DNA of 50,452 nucleotides from Acidobacteriota bacterium (GTDB taxonomy: Bacteria; Acidobacteriota; Terriglobia; Bryobacterales; Bryobacteraceae). The DNA lies in contig JACQZS010000138.1 in NCBI GenBank assembly GCA_016213725.1, positions 1-50,452 of the forward strand, in the 5' to 3' direction. Below are positions 41,001 to 50,289 of this stretch, piece after piece (position 1 is the first letter of the stretch; each line of letters begins with the position of its first letter). Under the pieces are notes generated by a model. It searched no databases. It saw only the letters and a list, made by a program, of their open reading frames with translations, and was not told the DNA's origin. Both the position numbers and the translations under genes were made by a program.

Positions 41001-41364
41001 GAACATCGACAACTTTTTCGGGTTGCCGACGGACACGGCGGCGCGCGGGAGCTACTTCTGCGCGGCGGGCGTGAACAACGGCTCATGCCCGTACGGGCTG
41101 CCCGGCGAAGGGCTGTTCGGCACGTCTGGCATCGGCACGGAGCGGGGCCCGAGCTTCTTCTCGCTGGATTTCTCGGTGGGGAAGAAGTTTGCGATCTCGG
41201 AGACGAACTATCTGGACTTCCGCGCGGAGTTCTTCAACGGACTGAACCACGTTTCGTGGGGAGCTCCAGGACGGTCACTGAGTGCGCCCGCCTCTTTTGG
41301 GACGGTAGGCAGCCAGGTGCAAGGGCCGCGCACCATCCAGTTCGGGCTGAAGTACTACTTCTAA
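38017..41364 (+). CDS. Oar-like TonB-dependent receptor with carboxypeptidase-regulatory-like domain (2)
   Basis: A 1,115-residue outer-membrane protein. The signal peptide includes LTGILCACLLALSLPG; the Ig-like domain (about 28-110) has GTITGTVTDPSGAVVPNVK and GVYNLLFLPIGEYSL; the plug has LTSLPLKGRNFVSLTLLVPG and NNFMLDGVDVND; the barrel ends RTIQFGLKYYF with the C-terminal Phe. It resembles the 23426-26812 product in layout. It has its own promoter-like signals and a strong terminator behind it, so it is a separate unit at the right edge of the glycan locus. The ribosome-binding site is poor (AAGGGG 13 nt away). The cargo is unknown. Confidence 0.9.
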   Translation: MNKTKLVLTGILCACLLALSLPGQTITGTITGTVTDPSGAVVPNVKVSATNKATNVSTDATSNEAGVYNLLFLPIGEYSLSATASGFKKATMGPFRLEGSQTARVDVKLEVGDTTQVVEVQGVAPVLQTETTQTGETLSTGQLTSLPLKGRNFVSLTLLVPGSVSTNPDGTNSRFGARPFVNGNREQTNNFMLDGVDVNDSIDNRVGYSPNVDALEEVKVLTGNAAADYGNAGGATVMMQLKSGTNQFRGNAFEFLQNDKLNANGFFRNRNLSTATRTGFKRNIFGGTLGGPIKKDKMFFFVDYEGTEQRAGGPTSASVAPAAWRVGDLSVFPNTIIDPTTGAPFPGKQIPVSRIVNPVAKKLFSSPDFYPLPNQAGAGALGVSGNYGSTSASTQKNHQGDAKIDYRLSDKDNLSGRFSMGSYQSFTSRAALPIQMTSGQEGPTWSGVINWVRTFSPTIVNEARMAYSRVVIKDTVLDWSGKLGPDGNAQFGIPGGQPIPGLSGVTIGGGLTGAGAGASISDTADNKFIYYDNMTWQKDRHLIKMGAQFTRYQQNRYYAGNNGALGLFGYSSTYTGLDYSDFLLDQLSSKGRGSATGTWGHRSWRSSLFVQDDWKVTQSFTVNLGLRWEYAQPYYEVADRQVNIDTYTGKLIYAGKDGNSRATYNGYWKQFMPRIGLAWTPAALKNKMVLRAGYAYMSFMEGTGANLRTTLNPPFFLETNFTYDARTPGSITKGFSDVVTSDIRLDMPRPPAAGVVPQLQGRAWDQNLRPQTTSQINVTMEYQFDKATSLSAAYVSQKGTHLVAPHEANQPLAGTGAFSTWSNLNLRRPLINVLPNVGNIALTEASATMDYQALQMSGRRRMSNGLEFMASYTFGKTLTDNLGYYGGGFTAGEGAYWQNAYDRRANRGPAFFDVQQNLTLAGVYDLPVGKGKQFGNSMGKAADLILGGWNLNYTLMARTGFPITVLAGADRTGQAVRGNVRANGYGKIKGDESLKNIDNFFGLPTDTAARGSYFCAAGVNNGSCPYGLPGEGLFGTSGIGTERGPSFFSLDFSVGKKFAISETNYLDFRAEFFNGLNHVSWGAPGRSLSAPASFGTVGSQVQGPRTIQFGLKYYF

Positions 41365-41383
41365 GGTCCAGCTGAGTGAAACC

Positions 41384-41422
41384 GTTACGGGGCGCGCCCA
41401 ACCGGCGCGCCCCGTAACTTAT
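41384..41422 (+). terminator. Strong hairpin terminator after the second TonB-type receptor
   Basis: A perfect 15-bp stem (GTTACGGGGCGCGCC with its complement, 41384-41398 and 41404-41418) with a CAACC loop lies 20 nt after the stop and is followed by TTATTC. Confidence 0.88.
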
Positions 41423-41454
41423 TCATGGTATTCTTCGTCTCAACACCAACCAAT

Positions 41455-41844
41455 ATGAGGATGCACACGCTCTTCCTGTCTCTCGCGCTCTGCGCGGTTC
41501 CTGCTGTATTTGCCGCGGAGGATCCCTCCCCGCAGCACGTGAAATGGATGAAGGACACGGAGGATCTTCAACACAAGATCCGCGACGGCCAGGACGTGGC
41601 GGCGAACGCCAAGAGCCTGGCTGCGCTGTACAAGGACATTGAAGCCTACTGGGGCAAGAAGTCCGAGGTGGCCGCCAAGAGCTGCAAGGATAGTCAGGCC
41701 GCGGCGACGGCGGTGGCCACGGCAGCGGCTGCGAACGACGCGGCCGGGGTGGCTTCCAACCGGAAGCTGATCGGCGGGGCGTGCCGCACCTGCCACGACC
41801 AGCACCGCGAGAAGGTGTCCGAGGGAGTCTATAAGATCAAGTAG
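41455..41844 (+). CDS. Single-heme cytochrome c'/c556-like protein
   Basis: A 129-residue exported protein. The signal peptide (MRMHTLFLSLALCAVPAVFA) is followed by an alpha-helical, alanine- and lysine-rich body and a C-terminal heme motif CRTCH preceded by GGA, as in cytochrome c'/c556 four-helix bundles, where the heme sits near the end. Such proteins bind NO or carry electrons. The ATG at 41455 was chosen because it begins the signal; 41461 and an upstream ATG at 41425 are alternatives and none has a good ribosome-binding site. Hairpin terminators lie on both sides, so it is a single-gene unit. Confidence 0.8.
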   Translation: MRMHTLFLSLALCAVPAVFAAEDPSPQHVKWMKDTEDLQHKIRDGQDVAANAKSLAALYKDIEAYWGKKSEVAAKSCKDSQAAATAVATAAAANDAAGVASNRKLIGGACRTCHDQHREKVSEGVYKIK

Positions 41845-41863
41845 GGTTCCTGAAATCGAAACT

Positions 41864-41911
41864 CCCTCGCTTGGCGTGCCCGCAGGCCGCCAGGCGGGGG
41901 ATTTTCCTTTT
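41864..41911 (+). terminator. Terminator after the cytochrome c'-like gene
   Basis: A 13-bp stem (41864-41876 with 41888-41900, two G-T pairs) with an 11-base loop begins 20 nt after the stop and is followed by the T-rich ATTTTCCTTTT. Confidence 0.8.
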
Positions 41912-41962
41912 GGGAGACTCCTGTGGGGTGCTCAAGTGGCGTATGCTGGCACAGAGGCCATT

Positions 41963-43102
41963 ATGAGCACGCAATCCATTCCTCCAGACAGCAGGCGCGG
42001 CTTCGTACGAACCACCGCCGCCGGACTTTCGATTCTGACTCCCTCCATCGCACTGGGATCGCAGGCCAATTCGGCTCTGACGGTCGGGTTGGTGGGCGTT
42101 GGAAACCGCGGGAGCTACGTCTCCGGCATCTTTGCGAAGAACGAGTTTGCGCGGATTGCGGCGATCTGCGACATCTATGACGACCGGATTGAGGCCGGCA
42201 AGGCGATGTACTCGGGCGCGAAGGTCTTCAAGGATATCAAGGACCTGCTCGCATCCGATGTGGACGCGGTGTACATCGCAACGCCGGCGGCGCTGCATCC
42301 TGAGCATTTCGAACTGGCCGTGAAGGCGCGGAAGCACATCTTCATGGAGAAGCCGGCGGCGGCAAACGCGCAGGGCTGCCTGCGGGTGCTGAAGGCCGCG
42401 CGAATGGCGGACCCGACTAAGCGGATCACCGTCGATTTCCAACAGCGCTACGGGAAGGACTACCGGAAAGCCTATAACCTGATCAAGTCCGGAGAACTGG
42501 GTGAGATCAAGATGGTGCGCGGGGCGTGGATTGGCAACGGGCCGCCGATCAAGAAGGGTGTTCCGGCAGCGGAAGAGAAGATCCGCAACTGGTACTTCTA
42601 CCGCGAGATGTCCGGCGACATGATCATTGAGCAGGACTGCCACAATATCGATGTGGTGAACTGGTTTACCGGTACCCACCCGACGTGGGCGGCGGCAGCA
42701 GGCTCGCGGATGGTGCGGACCGACATTGGCGATATTTTCGACAACCTGGCTGTGAGCTACAAGTTCGCCTCGGGGCTGAACTTCTCCTACGCCGCGGCGC
42801 AGTTCGGACGGCAGGTGGGCTGGGCAGACATCGGCGAGACATTCGTCTGCGAAAAGGGCACAGTGCACACTTCGCGCACAGGGGTGAAGATCCATCGCGG
42901 CGGGGTGAAGGAAGTGGAAGAGTGGCCGACGAAGTACGACATCACCCAGGACGCGGTGAATGAGTTCATCGAGGGCGCACGGACGGGGAAGATCGAGAAT
43001 GCGGCGTTCCACGCCGCGGATTCGACGCTCACCGGCTATATGGCGCTGCAGGCTGCGATCAAGGGGCAGCCGGTGACCTGGGAACAGGTCTTGAAGATGT
43101 AG
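41963..43102 (+). CDS. Tat-exported Gfo/Idh/MocA family oxidoreductase
   Basis: A 379-residue NAD(P)-type oxidoreductase with a twin-arginine signal (SRRGFVRTTAAGLSILTPSIA). The nucleotide-binding motif is VGLVGVGNRGSY (about 41-52); the conserved lysine motif is FMEKPAA; EQDCHNIDVVNWF is a typical active-site stretch. Related exported proteins carry their cofactor tightly bound, as in glucose-fructose oxidoreductase or in enzymes acting on 3-keto sugars. The substrate is probably a sugar or glycoside, which would fit with the FAD oxidoreductases of the nearby glycan locus. The ATG at 41963 begins the signal; the frame is open further up but passes through a terminator. A hairpin terminator follows. 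Confidence 0.87.
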   Translation: MSTQSIPPDSRRGFVRTTAAGLSILTPSIALGSQANSALTVGLVGVGNRGSYVSGIFAKNEFARIAAICDIYDDRIEAGKAMYSGAKVFKDIKDLLASDVDAVYIATPAALHPEHFELAVKARKHIFMEKPAAANAQGCLRVLKAARMADPTKRITVDFQQRYGKDYRKAYNLIKSGELGEIKMVRGAWIGNGPPIKKGVPAAEEKIRNWYFYREMSGDMIIEQDCHNIDVVNWFTGTHPTWAAAAGSRMVRTDIGDIFDNLAVSYKFASGLNFSYAAAQFGRQVGWADIGETFVCEKGTVHTSRTGVKIHRGGVKEVEEWPTKYDITQDAVNEFIEGARTGKIENAAFHAADSTLTGYMALQAAIKGQPVTWEQVLKM

Positions 43103-43125
43103 GGAAGGCCAAGTCTGAAGACACC

Positions 43126-43172
43126 AACGGGGAAGTTGGTTCCCTCCTCGGGAGCCGACTTCCCCGTTTCGC
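43126..43172 (+). terminator. Hairpin terminator after the Gfo/Idh/MocA gene
   Basis: An 11-bp outer stem AACGGGGAAGT / ACTTCCCCGTT (43126-43136, 43158-43168) is extended inside by GGTTCCC / GGGAGCC around a TCCTC loop. Only a short T-run follows, so termination may be incomplete. Confidence 0.7.
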
Positions 43173-43325
43173 TTCCTCCGATTCAATCTCTGAAGATCTT
43201 GACCGCCAAAAGCTGATTCTAAGGCCCTTTGCGTAGGCAGTGATAAGACAATCGACGCCTGTCGCTGCTGTCGTTCCAAGATTTTGAGGTTTGTTGCTCC
43301 TCTGTAACCATGTTACAAGTGAGGG

Positions 43326-44621
43326 ATGGACCCCAAAGGCCAGGTCCTACAGTCGTGGAAGGAGATCGGCGCCTATCTCCAAGTGACTGCACGCTCGGTG
43401 CAGCGATGGGAGAAGACGTCTGCCCTACCAGTCCACCGTCAGGGCAACGGGCATAACTCCCGGATTTTCGCCTATCCGCACGAATTGGATGCGTGGCTGG
43501 CAGCAGGGGGACTGGCCCGGGTGTCCGAGGAACCGGAACCGGTGAAGCGGCGGTACGGGGTGGCGATAGCCGGCGGATTGGTATTGTTGGCTGTCGCGAG
43601 TTGGGGCGCACTGCGGGCAGGGGTGCTGCCATGGGGCCGGGTTCCGATGGCCTGGTCTGCCGAAGGGGCGAAGCTTCAGATATTCGACGGGCGGGAGAGG
43701 TTGTGCTGGGAGAAGCGGTTCCCGCCGTTCCATGCGACTGTGACGCCGGAGGCAAAGAACGTCGTCCGAATCGAAGATATCGATGGCGATGACCGGGTGG
43801 AAGTGCTGTTCAACTTCAACCCGCAGGACCGGACCGCACCGCGCGGAACGCTGTATTGCTATGACTCGCGGGGGAACCTGCGGTGGCAGTACGCCTATGG
43901 CAAGCCGCGGACCTTTGGAGACAGGTCGTTCTCGACGGACTATTTCGGGCAGATCGTTTTACCAGTAAAGATGCCGGATGGCAGCAGGTATGTGCTGACG
44001 GCGGCAAACCATATCCTCTGGTATCCGGCGCAGGTCTCCTTGCTGGACGCGCAGACCGGACGGCTGGTGGAGGAATACTGGCATCCGGGCGCAATCCAGA
44101 TGGGACTGCTGCAGGACCTGGACAGGGATGGTGCGGCGGAGTTCCTGTTCGCGGCGATCAACAATCCGGGGAACGGGCCCGGCCATGCGGCGCTGGGCGC
44201 GCTGAAGCTCCCGTTTTCAAAGGCCCGGAAGGAGCGGGCAGATATGAGCGGCGATCTCCCGCCAGTGACGGGAGGCGGCGAGTACGCCTACCTGTTGTTC
44301 CCGCACCCGGATGTCTGCCGGGCAAGGGGGACTCTCCCGCTACCGCTGTTCCTGCGGATCGAGGGGGGTAAGCAACTGCTGTTCGGAACTCCTTTGCCTG
44401 AGTATGGCGGGCTGATCTACACCCTGGGATTCGATATGCAGGTGCTCAGCTTCTTCATCTCATCGCAGTTCGAGCCCCTGCACAATCAAATTGAGCATGA
44501 GGGGCTGCTTCACCACCAGTTCACGGCGAAGGAAGAGGCAGAACTGAGCAAGCCGCTGCGTCTGCCCGCGGCGCCGGATGGGAACAGCTCGGACCTGAGG
44601 CGGTACTGGAAGTACGAGTAG
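43326..44621 (+). CDS. Membrane protein with N-terminal helix-turn-helix and extracytoplasmic FG-GAP-like domain
   Basis: A 431-residue protein with an unusual layout. Residues 8-58 form a MerR/excisionase-like winged helix (SWKEIGAYLQVTARSVQRWE and FAYPHELDAWL), of the type that in Acidobacteria is often fused to membrane segments. A single membrane helix follows (about 77-96, GVAIAGGLVLLAVASW). The rest should be outside the cytoplasm and has FG-GAP/EF-hand-like calcium loops, IEDIDGDDRVEVLFNF and LQDLDRDGAAEFLFA. This suggests a ToxR-like one-component regulator that senses outside the membrane and binds DNA inside. The target and ligand are unknown. A 223-nt gap that contains the previous terminator lies upstream. 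Confidence 0.75.
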   Translation: MDPKGQVLQSWKEIGAYLQVTARSVQRWEKTSALPVHRQGNGHNSRIFAYPHELDAWLAAGGLARVSEEPEPVKRRYGVAIAGGLVLLAVASWGALRAGVLPWGRVPMAWSAEGAKLQIFDGRERLCWEKRFPPFHATVTPEAKNVVRIEDIDGDDRVEVLFNFNPQDRTAPRGTLYCYDSRGNLRWQYAYGKPRTFGDRSFSTDYFGQIVLPVKMPDGSRYVLTAANHILWYPAQVSLLDAQTGRLVEEYWHPGAIQMGLLQDLDRDGAAEFLFAAINNPGNGPGHAALGALKLPFSKARKERADMSGDLPPVTGGGEYAYLLFPHPDVCRARGTLPLPLFLRIEGGKQLLFGTPLPEYGGLIYTLGFDMQVLSFFISSQFEPLHNQIEHEGLLHHQFTAKEEAELSKPLRLPAAPDGNSSDLRRYWKYE

Positions 44622-44624
44622 GAA

Positions 44625-45506
44625 TTAGGCGGCGGGTTCGCGCAGCAGGTCGAGGAAGACCTGGGCGGCCCGCGGGAAGACCTTCTTGCGGCGGTGAATG
44701 ATCCCAAGGGGGCGGAGGAGTTCGTAGCCCATGGGGATGGCGCAGAGGCGGCCTTCCGCTACTTCCTCTCGCAGCATGGGGAGGGGCAGGATGGAGACGG
44801 CCTGCTCGAGGCGGAGAGCCTCTTTCATGCTCTGAATGTTGTCGAATTGCATGAGGACGCGCACGCGAACGCCGTGCTCCCGGAGGAATCGCTCAATCTC
44901 ACGGCTGATAGGTAGATCCTCGTCGAAACCGATAAATGTAGCTTCCTGGAGGTCCGCTACCTCGATGCGGGCCCGCGAGGCCAGGGGATGCTGCGGGTTG
45001 CAGGCGACAACCATGGGTTCGTCGCGCCAGTGCAGGGCGGCGACTTCCCGGGTGGCTTCGGGGTAGCTGACCAGGCCCAGATCCACACGCTCATCGGCGA
45101 CTGCCTGATAAACCTTTTCTGGGCGGAGGTAGTTGACTTCAAGTTGGGCGGCGGGGAGCCGCCGGTAGAACTCAGCTTCCAGCCGGGTCATCTCGCTGAG
45201 CCCCACGGAGTATATCGCGGCAACGCGCACCACGCCGCCGGCGCCGTCTTTCAGAGCCTCCATCTGAGCCTGGAAATCGCGCTGCCGCCGCAGGACATCG
45301 CGTGCGAACTCATACATCAGATGGCCTGCCGGCATAACATCCAGCGGGCGGCGGGAACGGTCAAGTAGTTGCACGCCCAAGGACTTTTCCAGTTCCTGCA
45401 CGGCCTGGCTCGCCGCCGATTGCGTCACCCCGTTCTGGACCGCTCCTTTGCTAATGCTCCGGGCTTGCACAATGTCCTTGAACAACCGCAGCTGCGAGAG
45501 ATCCAC
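44625..45506 (-). CDS. LysR-family transcriptional regulator (GltC-like position)
   Basis: A 293-residue LysR-type regulator. The N-terminal winged helix (about 1-60) has LRLFKDIVQARSISKGA and TQSAASQAVQELEKSLG; the rest is the two-lobed effector-binding domain. It starts at GTG with no clear ribosome-binding site. It is divergent from gltB, and the gap holds a T-N11-A box and a gltB promoter, the same arrangement as gltC-gltA in Bacillus; regulation of glutamate synthase genes is therefore likely but inferred. It converges with the helix-turn-helix membrane protein gene, with 3 nt between the stops. Confidence 0.92.
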   Translation of the reverse strand: MDLSQLRLFKDIVQARSISKGAVQNGVTQSAASQAVQELEKSLGVQLLDRSRRPLDVMPAGHLMYEFARDVLRRQRDFQAQMEALKDGAGGVVRVAAIYSVGLSEMTRLEAEFYRRLPAAQLEVNYLRPEKVYQAVADERVDLGLVSYPEATREVAALHWRDEPMVVACNPQHPLASRARIEVADLQEATFIGFDEDLPISREIERFLREHGVRVRVLMQFDNIQSMKEALRLEQAVSILPLPMLREEVAEGRLCAIPMGYELLRPLGIIHRRKKVFPRAAQVFLDLLREPAA

Positions 45507-45517
45507 GGGGGCATATT

Positions 45518-45538
45518 ATCATAAGCTGATCTGATGAT
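45518..45538. promoter_or_regulatory. LysR-type T-N11-A operator
   Basis: A perfect inverted repeat ATCAT-N11-ATGAT lies 12 nt upstream of the LysR GTG and about 20 bp upstream of the -35 element of gltB. This is the expected activation and autoregulation site of a LysR regulator. Confidence 0.75.
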
Positions 45539-45558
45539 TCAAGATTGGCAGATTCATT

Positions 45559-45587
45559 TTGACTGATAGAGCATCTGTGCATATACT
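45559..45587 (+). promoter_or_regulatory. Sigma-70 promoter of gltB
   Basis: TTGACT (45559-45564) and TATACT (45582-45587) are 17 bases apart, each one base from consensus. The gltB ATG lies 35 nt downstream, preceded by AGGATCAGG. Confidence 0.82.
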
Positions 45588-45622
45588 GGTAGAACTCCCC
45601 GAAGAGACAGGATCAGGTACCC

Positions 45623-48600
45623 ATGCAGCCAGACGAACTCTATCCCTACCCAGTCGAGTCCTACCCCAATGGACTGCCCGCTCCTGCAGGACTGTACCAC
45701 CCAGGCAACGAGCACGATGCGTGCGGCATCGGCTTTGTCGTGAACATAGCGGGGAAGCGCTCGCACGACATCATTCAGAAAGGCATACAGATCCTGCTGA
45801 ACCTGACGCATCGCGGCGCGTGCGGATGCGATCCGGACACGGGCGACGGCGCGGGCGTACTGATTCAGATTCCGCACGAATTCTATGTGAAGGAGACGGC
45901 GCGGCTGGGGTTTACGCTGCCGGCTCCGGGGGAATATGGTTCGGGGCTGGTGTTTCTGCCGGTGGAGAAGCAGCAGCGGTTGCTGTGCGAAGGCATCATC
46001 GAGCGCATCATCCGCGAAGAAGGTCTGGAACTGATCGGCTGGCGCGACATGCCGGTGGACATTGAAGCGATTGGCCGGGTGGCGCGCGCGTCGCAGCCTT
46101 ACATCGAACAGGTGTTCGTGAAGCGTGGGCCGTCGATGGACCAGGACGCTCTGGAGCGGAAGCTCTACGTGGTGCGGAAGCGGGCGGAGCGGGAGATCGC
46201 CTCCTCGTCGGATATCGAGGATCACGACAAGAGTTTCTTCTTCATCCCGTCGCTGTCGTCGCGCACGATTGTCTATAAAGGACTGCTGTTGGCGCCGCAG
46301 ATCCAAAAGTTCTTTGGCGACCTTGCGGACGAAGACAGCCTGAGTTCGCTGTGCATGGTGCACCAGCGATTCTCGACGAACACATTCCCTACCTGGCAAC
46401 TGGCGCACCCGTTCCGCTACATTTGCCACAACGGCGAGATCAATACGGTGAAGGGGAATGCGGCGTGGATGGCGGCACGGCAGCCGATTCTGGAGTCGCC
46501 GCTGTTCGGTACGGACATCCGGAAGCTGATGCCGGTAATTCAACCGCATGGTTCGGACTCTGCGAACTTGGACAACGTGGTGGAACTCCTGACGCTGGCC
46601 GGGCGTTCGCTGCCGCATGTGATGGCGATGCTGATACCGGAAGCGTGGGATGCCGACTCCACGATGCACCCGGAGAAGCGGGCGTTTTACGAGTACCACG
46701 CTTCGCTGATGGAGCCGTGGGATGGCCCGGCGGCGGTGGCATTCACGGACGGTCGGGTGATTGGTGCGACGTTGGACCGCAACGGACTGCGGCCGGCGCG
46801 CTATTTGGTGACGAAAGACGGTCTGCTGATCATGTCTTCGGAGACCGGTGTTCTGCCGGTGGTGCCGGAGAACGTGTCGTACAAAGGCCGACTGCAGCCG
46901 GGCAGGATGCTGCTGGTAGACACGGTGCAGGGCCGGATTGTACCGGATGCAGAGTTGAAGCGGTCACTGCGGGAGCGCCAGCCGTACGGCAAGTGGATCG
47001 AAGAGCAGCAGATCAAGCTGAAGTCGCTGCCGGAGCCGTCGCGGGTTCTGCAGGCCGACCATGAGACAGTGCTTCTGCGGCAGCGTTGCTTCGGATACAC
47101 GGAAGAGGAGCTGACGCGCATCCTGCTGCCAATGGCGGAACACGGGCAGGAGGCGATCGGTTCGATGGGGACGGATACGCCATTGGCGTGCCTGTCGGAC
47201 AAGCCGCAGACCCTGTTCAACTATTTCAAGCAGTTGTTCGCGCAGGTGACGAATCCGCCGATCGACCCGATTCGCGAAGAGTTGGTGATGTCCTTGACAT
47301 CCTACCTGGGCACGGAGCGGAACATCCTGGCGGAGACGCCCCAGCACGCGCACACGCTGAAGCTGGAACAGCCGATCCTGACCAATCGCGATCTGGAAAA
47401 ACTGCGGCGGGTGTCGATGGGAGACTTCCTGGCGACAACAATGCCGATGATGTACAGAGTGGACGGCGGGCCGCAGGAGTTGGAGCGGGCGCTGTCGGGG
47501 CTGTGCAAGCGGGCTTCGCTGGCGATCAAGCAGGGTTACACGGTGCTGATCCTCTCAGACCGGGGCATTGACGAGGAGCTGGCGCCGATTCCGTCGCTGC
47601 TGGCGCTGTCGGCGGTGCATAACCACCTGGTGCGGGAGGGGACCCGAACTCAAGTGTGCCTGATTCTGGAATCGGGCGAGCCGCGTGAGGTGATGCACTT
47701 CTGCCTCCTGATCGGCTATGGCGCCTCCGCGGTGAATCCTTATCTGGCCATTGAGACGCTGGAGAACCTGGACCAGCGAGGACTGCTGCCGAAGGGACTG
47801 GCATTCGACACTGCGCTGAAGAACTACAAGAAGTCGATTGATAAGGGCCTGCTGAAGGTCTTTTCGAAGATGGGCATTTCGACGCTGCAGTCCTATCGGG
47901 GCGCGCAGGTATTCGAGGCGATCGGCCTTTCGAAGGCGCTGGTGGACAAGTACTTCACCGGCACGGCGTCGAGGATTGAGGGTATCGGGCTGTCGGTGAT
48001 CGCCGAGGAGGTCCGGCGCAAGCACTCCTTCGCATTCACGCCGGTGGCAGATTCCGATACGGAGCTGGACATCGGGGGCGCCTACCACTACCGTGCGCGG
48101 GGCGAGTACCACCTGATCAATCCGCTGACGGTGACGAAGCTGCAGCACGCTGTGCGCGGCAAGAACTACGCCAGCTACCAGGAGTACGCCGACCACATCA
48201 ACAGGCAGAGCCGGCAGCTGTGCACGATCCGCGGGTTGATGGAGTTCCGGTGGGCGGGCGAGCCCGTGCCGGTGGAAGAGGTGGAGCCGGCGTCGGAGAT
48301 CGTGAAGCGCTTTGCGACGGGCGCAATGAGCTACGGGTCGATTTCGAAAGAGGCTCACGAGACGCTGGCGATCGCGATGAACCGGTTGGGTGCGCGGTCG
48401 AACACCGGCGAAGGCGGCGAGGACGAAGCGCGGTTTGTGCCGGACGAGAACGGCGATTCGCGCCGGAGTTCGGTGAAGCAGGTGGCGTCGGGGCGCTTTG
48501 GCGTGACGACGAACTACCTGGTGAACGCCGATGAGCTCCAGATCAAGGTGGCGCAGGGCGCCAAGCCCGGCGAAGGCGGGCAGTTGCCGGGCCACAAAGT

Positions 48601-50239
48601 GGATGAAGTGATTGCGCGGGTGAGGCACTCGACGCCGGGCGTCGGGTTGATATCGCCGCCGCCGCACCACGACATTTACTCGATCGAAGACCTGGCGCAG
48701 CTGATTTACGATCTCAAGAACGTAAACCCCGCCGCGCGCATTTCGGTGAAGCTGGTGGCCGAGGTGGGCGTGGGCACGGTGGCGGCGGGCGTCGCGAAGG
48801 CGCATGCCGACGTGGTGCTGATTTCCGGCGACAACGGTGGGACGGGCGCGTCGCCGCTGACGTCGATCAAGCATGCGGGCTCGCCGTGGGAACTGGGCCT
48901 GGCCGAGACGCAGCAGGTTCTGGTGATGAACGACCTGCGGTCGCGGATCCGGGTGCAGACCGATGGCAAACTGCAGACCGGGCGCGACGTGGCCATCGCG
49001 GCGCTGCTAGGCGCCGAGGAGTTCGGATTCTCGACGATGCCGCTGATCGCGATGGGCTGCATCATGATGCGGAAATGCCACCTGAACACCTGCCCGGTGG
49101 GGATTGCGACACAGGACCCTGAGCTGCGGAAGAAGTTCAATGGCTCGCCGGACGACGTGATCAACTTCTTTTTCTTTGTGGCGGAGGAGCTGCGGCAGAT
49201 CATGGCCAAGCTTGGGTTCCGCAAGGTGGAAGACATGGTGGGCCGCGTGGACAAGCTGGAGATGCGGCTGGCGATCGACCATTGGAAGGCGCGCGGCATC
49301 GACCTGTCGTCGATCCTGTACAATCCGCCGGCTCCGTCGCGCGTGGCGCGGCGCTGCACGACGAAGCAGGATCACGGTATCGAGCAGGCTCTGGACTTCA
49401 AGCTGATCGACTATGCGCAGGAGGCGATTGAAGACGGCCAGCCGGTGTCGTTCAAGCTGGAAGTGAGGAACGTTCACCGGACAGTGGGCGCGATGCTGTC
49501 GGGCGCGATTGCGAAGAAGTACGGGTCGAAGGGCCTGCCGGATGATACCATCCGGATCCAGTTCACGGGCTCGGCCGGCCAGTCGTTCGGGGCGTTTCTG
49601 GCGCCGGGTGTAACACTGACGCTGGAAGGCGACGCGAATGACTATGTGGGCAAGGGGCTTTCGGGCGGCAAGATTGTGGTCTACCCGCCGAAGGCCTCGA
49701 GCTTCGTGCCGGAAGATAACATCCTGATCGGCAACGTGGTGCTGTATGGCGCAACGTCGGGCGTGGCGTACTTCAACGGCATGGCCGGAGAGCGGTTTGC
49801 GGTGCGCAATTCCGGTGCGACGGCGGTTGTGGAAGGCGTGGGCGACCACGGCTGCGAATACATGACCAAGGGCCTGGTGGTGGTGCTGGGCAAGACAGGC
49901 AAGAACTTCGCGGCCGGCATGTCGGGCGGCATCGCCTACGTGCTGGACGAGACAGGAGATTTTCGCAGCCGGCTGTGCAACACGACGAGTGTGGATCTGG
50001 ACCCGTTCACAGATCCGAAAGACGTCGACCTCGTTCGGTCACTGATTGAGCATCATCTGGCCGCCACGGGTTCGCCGCGGGCGGCTTGGATTCTGAAGAA
50101 CTGGTACGTGATGCTGCCGCACTTTGTGAAGGTGTTTCCGCACGAATTCAAGCGCGTGCTGGGAGTGCCGCGGTCGGCGGACATGCCGAGGATCACGCTG
50201 ACTCGTCCAGTGGTAACCGAGGAGGTGTTCCGTGGCTAG
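45623..50239 (+). CDS. gltB: Glutamate synthase large subunit
   Basis: A 1,538-residue protein, normal for the bacterial large subunit. The first 33 residues would be a cleaved propeptide exposing the catalytic Cys34 in [10 protein letters not shown] of the class II glutamine amidotransferase. The central and FMN-binding synthase domains follow, with [24 protein letters not shown] and [11 protein letters not shown]; the [3Fe-4S] cluster cysteines lie in [15 protein letters not shown]. The C-terminal beta-helix has [12 protein letters not shown] and [12 protein letters not shown]. It converts glutamine and 2-oxoglutarate to two glutamates, receiving electrons from GltD, encoded 50 nt downstream. 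A LysR gene is divergent, with a clear promoter and operator between. Confidence 0.98.
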   Translation: MQPDELYPYPVESYPNGLPAPAGLYHPGNEHDACGIGFVVNIAGKRSHDIIQKGIQILLNLTHRGACGCDPDTGDGAGVLIQIPHEFYVKETARLGFTLPAPGEYGSGLVFLPVEKQQRLLCEGIIERIIREEGLELIGWRDMPVDIEAIGRVARASQPYIEQVFVKRGPSMDQDALERKLYVVRKRAEREIASSSDIEDHDKSFFFIPSLSSRTIVYKGLLLAPQIQKFFGDLADEDSLSSLCMVHQRFSTNTFPTWQLAHPFRYICHNGEINTVKGNAAWMAARQPILESPLFGTDIRKLMPVIQPHGSDSANLDNVVELLTLAGRSLPHVMAMLIPEAWDADSTMHPEKRAFYEYHASLMEPWDGPAAVAFTDGRVIGATLDRNGLRPARYLVTKDGLLIMSSETGVLPVVPENVSYKGRLQPGRMLLVDTVQGRIVPDAELKRSLRERQPYGKWIEEQQIKLKSLPEPSRVLQADHETVLLRQRCFGYTEEELTRILLPMAEHGQEAIGSMGTDTPLACLSDKPQTLFNYFKQLFAQVTNPPIDPIREELVMSLTSYLGTERNILAETPQHAHTLKLEQPILTNRDLEKLRRVSMGDFLATTMPMMYRVDGGPQELERALSGLCKRASLAIKQGYTVLILSDRGIDEELAPIPSLLALSAVHNHLVREGTRTQVCLILESGEPREVMHFCLLIGYGASAVNPYLAIETLENLDQRGLLPKGLAFDTALKNYKKSIDKGLLKVFSKMGISTLQSYRGAQVFEAIGLSKALVDKYFTGTASRIEGIGLSVIAEEVRRKHSFAFTPVADSDTELDIGGAYHYRARGEYHLINPLTVTKLQHAVRGKNYASYQEYADHINRQSRQLCTIRGLMEFRWAGEPVPVEEVEPASEIVKRFATGAMSYGSISKEAHETLAIAMNRLGARSNTGEGGEDEARFVPDENGDSRRSSVKQVASGRFGVTTNYLVNADELQIKVAQGAKPGEGGQLPGHKVDEVIARVRHSTPGVGLISPPPHHDIYSIEDLAQLIYDLKNVNPAARISVKLVAEVGVGTVAAGVAKAHADVVLISGDNGGTGASPLTSIKHAGSPWELGLAETQQVLVMNDLRSRIRVQTDGKLQTGRDVAIAALLGAEEFGFSTMPLIAMGCIMMRKCHLNTCPVGIATQDPELRKKFNGSPDDVINFFFFVAEELRQIMAKLGFRKVEDMVGRVDKLEMRLAIDHWKARGIDLSSILYNPPAPSRVARRCTTKQDHGIEQALDFKLIDYAQEAIEDGQPVSFKLEVRNVHRTVGAMLSGAIAKKYGSKGLPDDTIRIQFTGSAGQSFGAFLAPGVTLTLEGDANDYVGKGLSGGKIVVYPPKASSFVPEDNILIGNVVLYGATSGVAYFNGMAGERFAVRNSGATAVVEGVGDHGCEYMTKGLVVVLGKTGKNFAAGMSGGIAYVLDETGDFRSRLCNTTSVDLDPFTDPKDVDLVRSLIEHHLAATGSPRAAWILKNWYVMLPHFVKVFPHEFKRVLGVPRSADMPRITLTRPVVTEEVFRG

Positions 50240-50289
50240 GCCGGCGGTGTGCAAGGTTGGCGCGATGATCAGGTCTTTGGAGGCTCCCC

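Noticed and set aside
41837..43279. A 480-codon minus-strand open frame
   Set aside because: Antisense to the well-supported Gfo/Idh/MocA gene; composition is that of a shadow frame.
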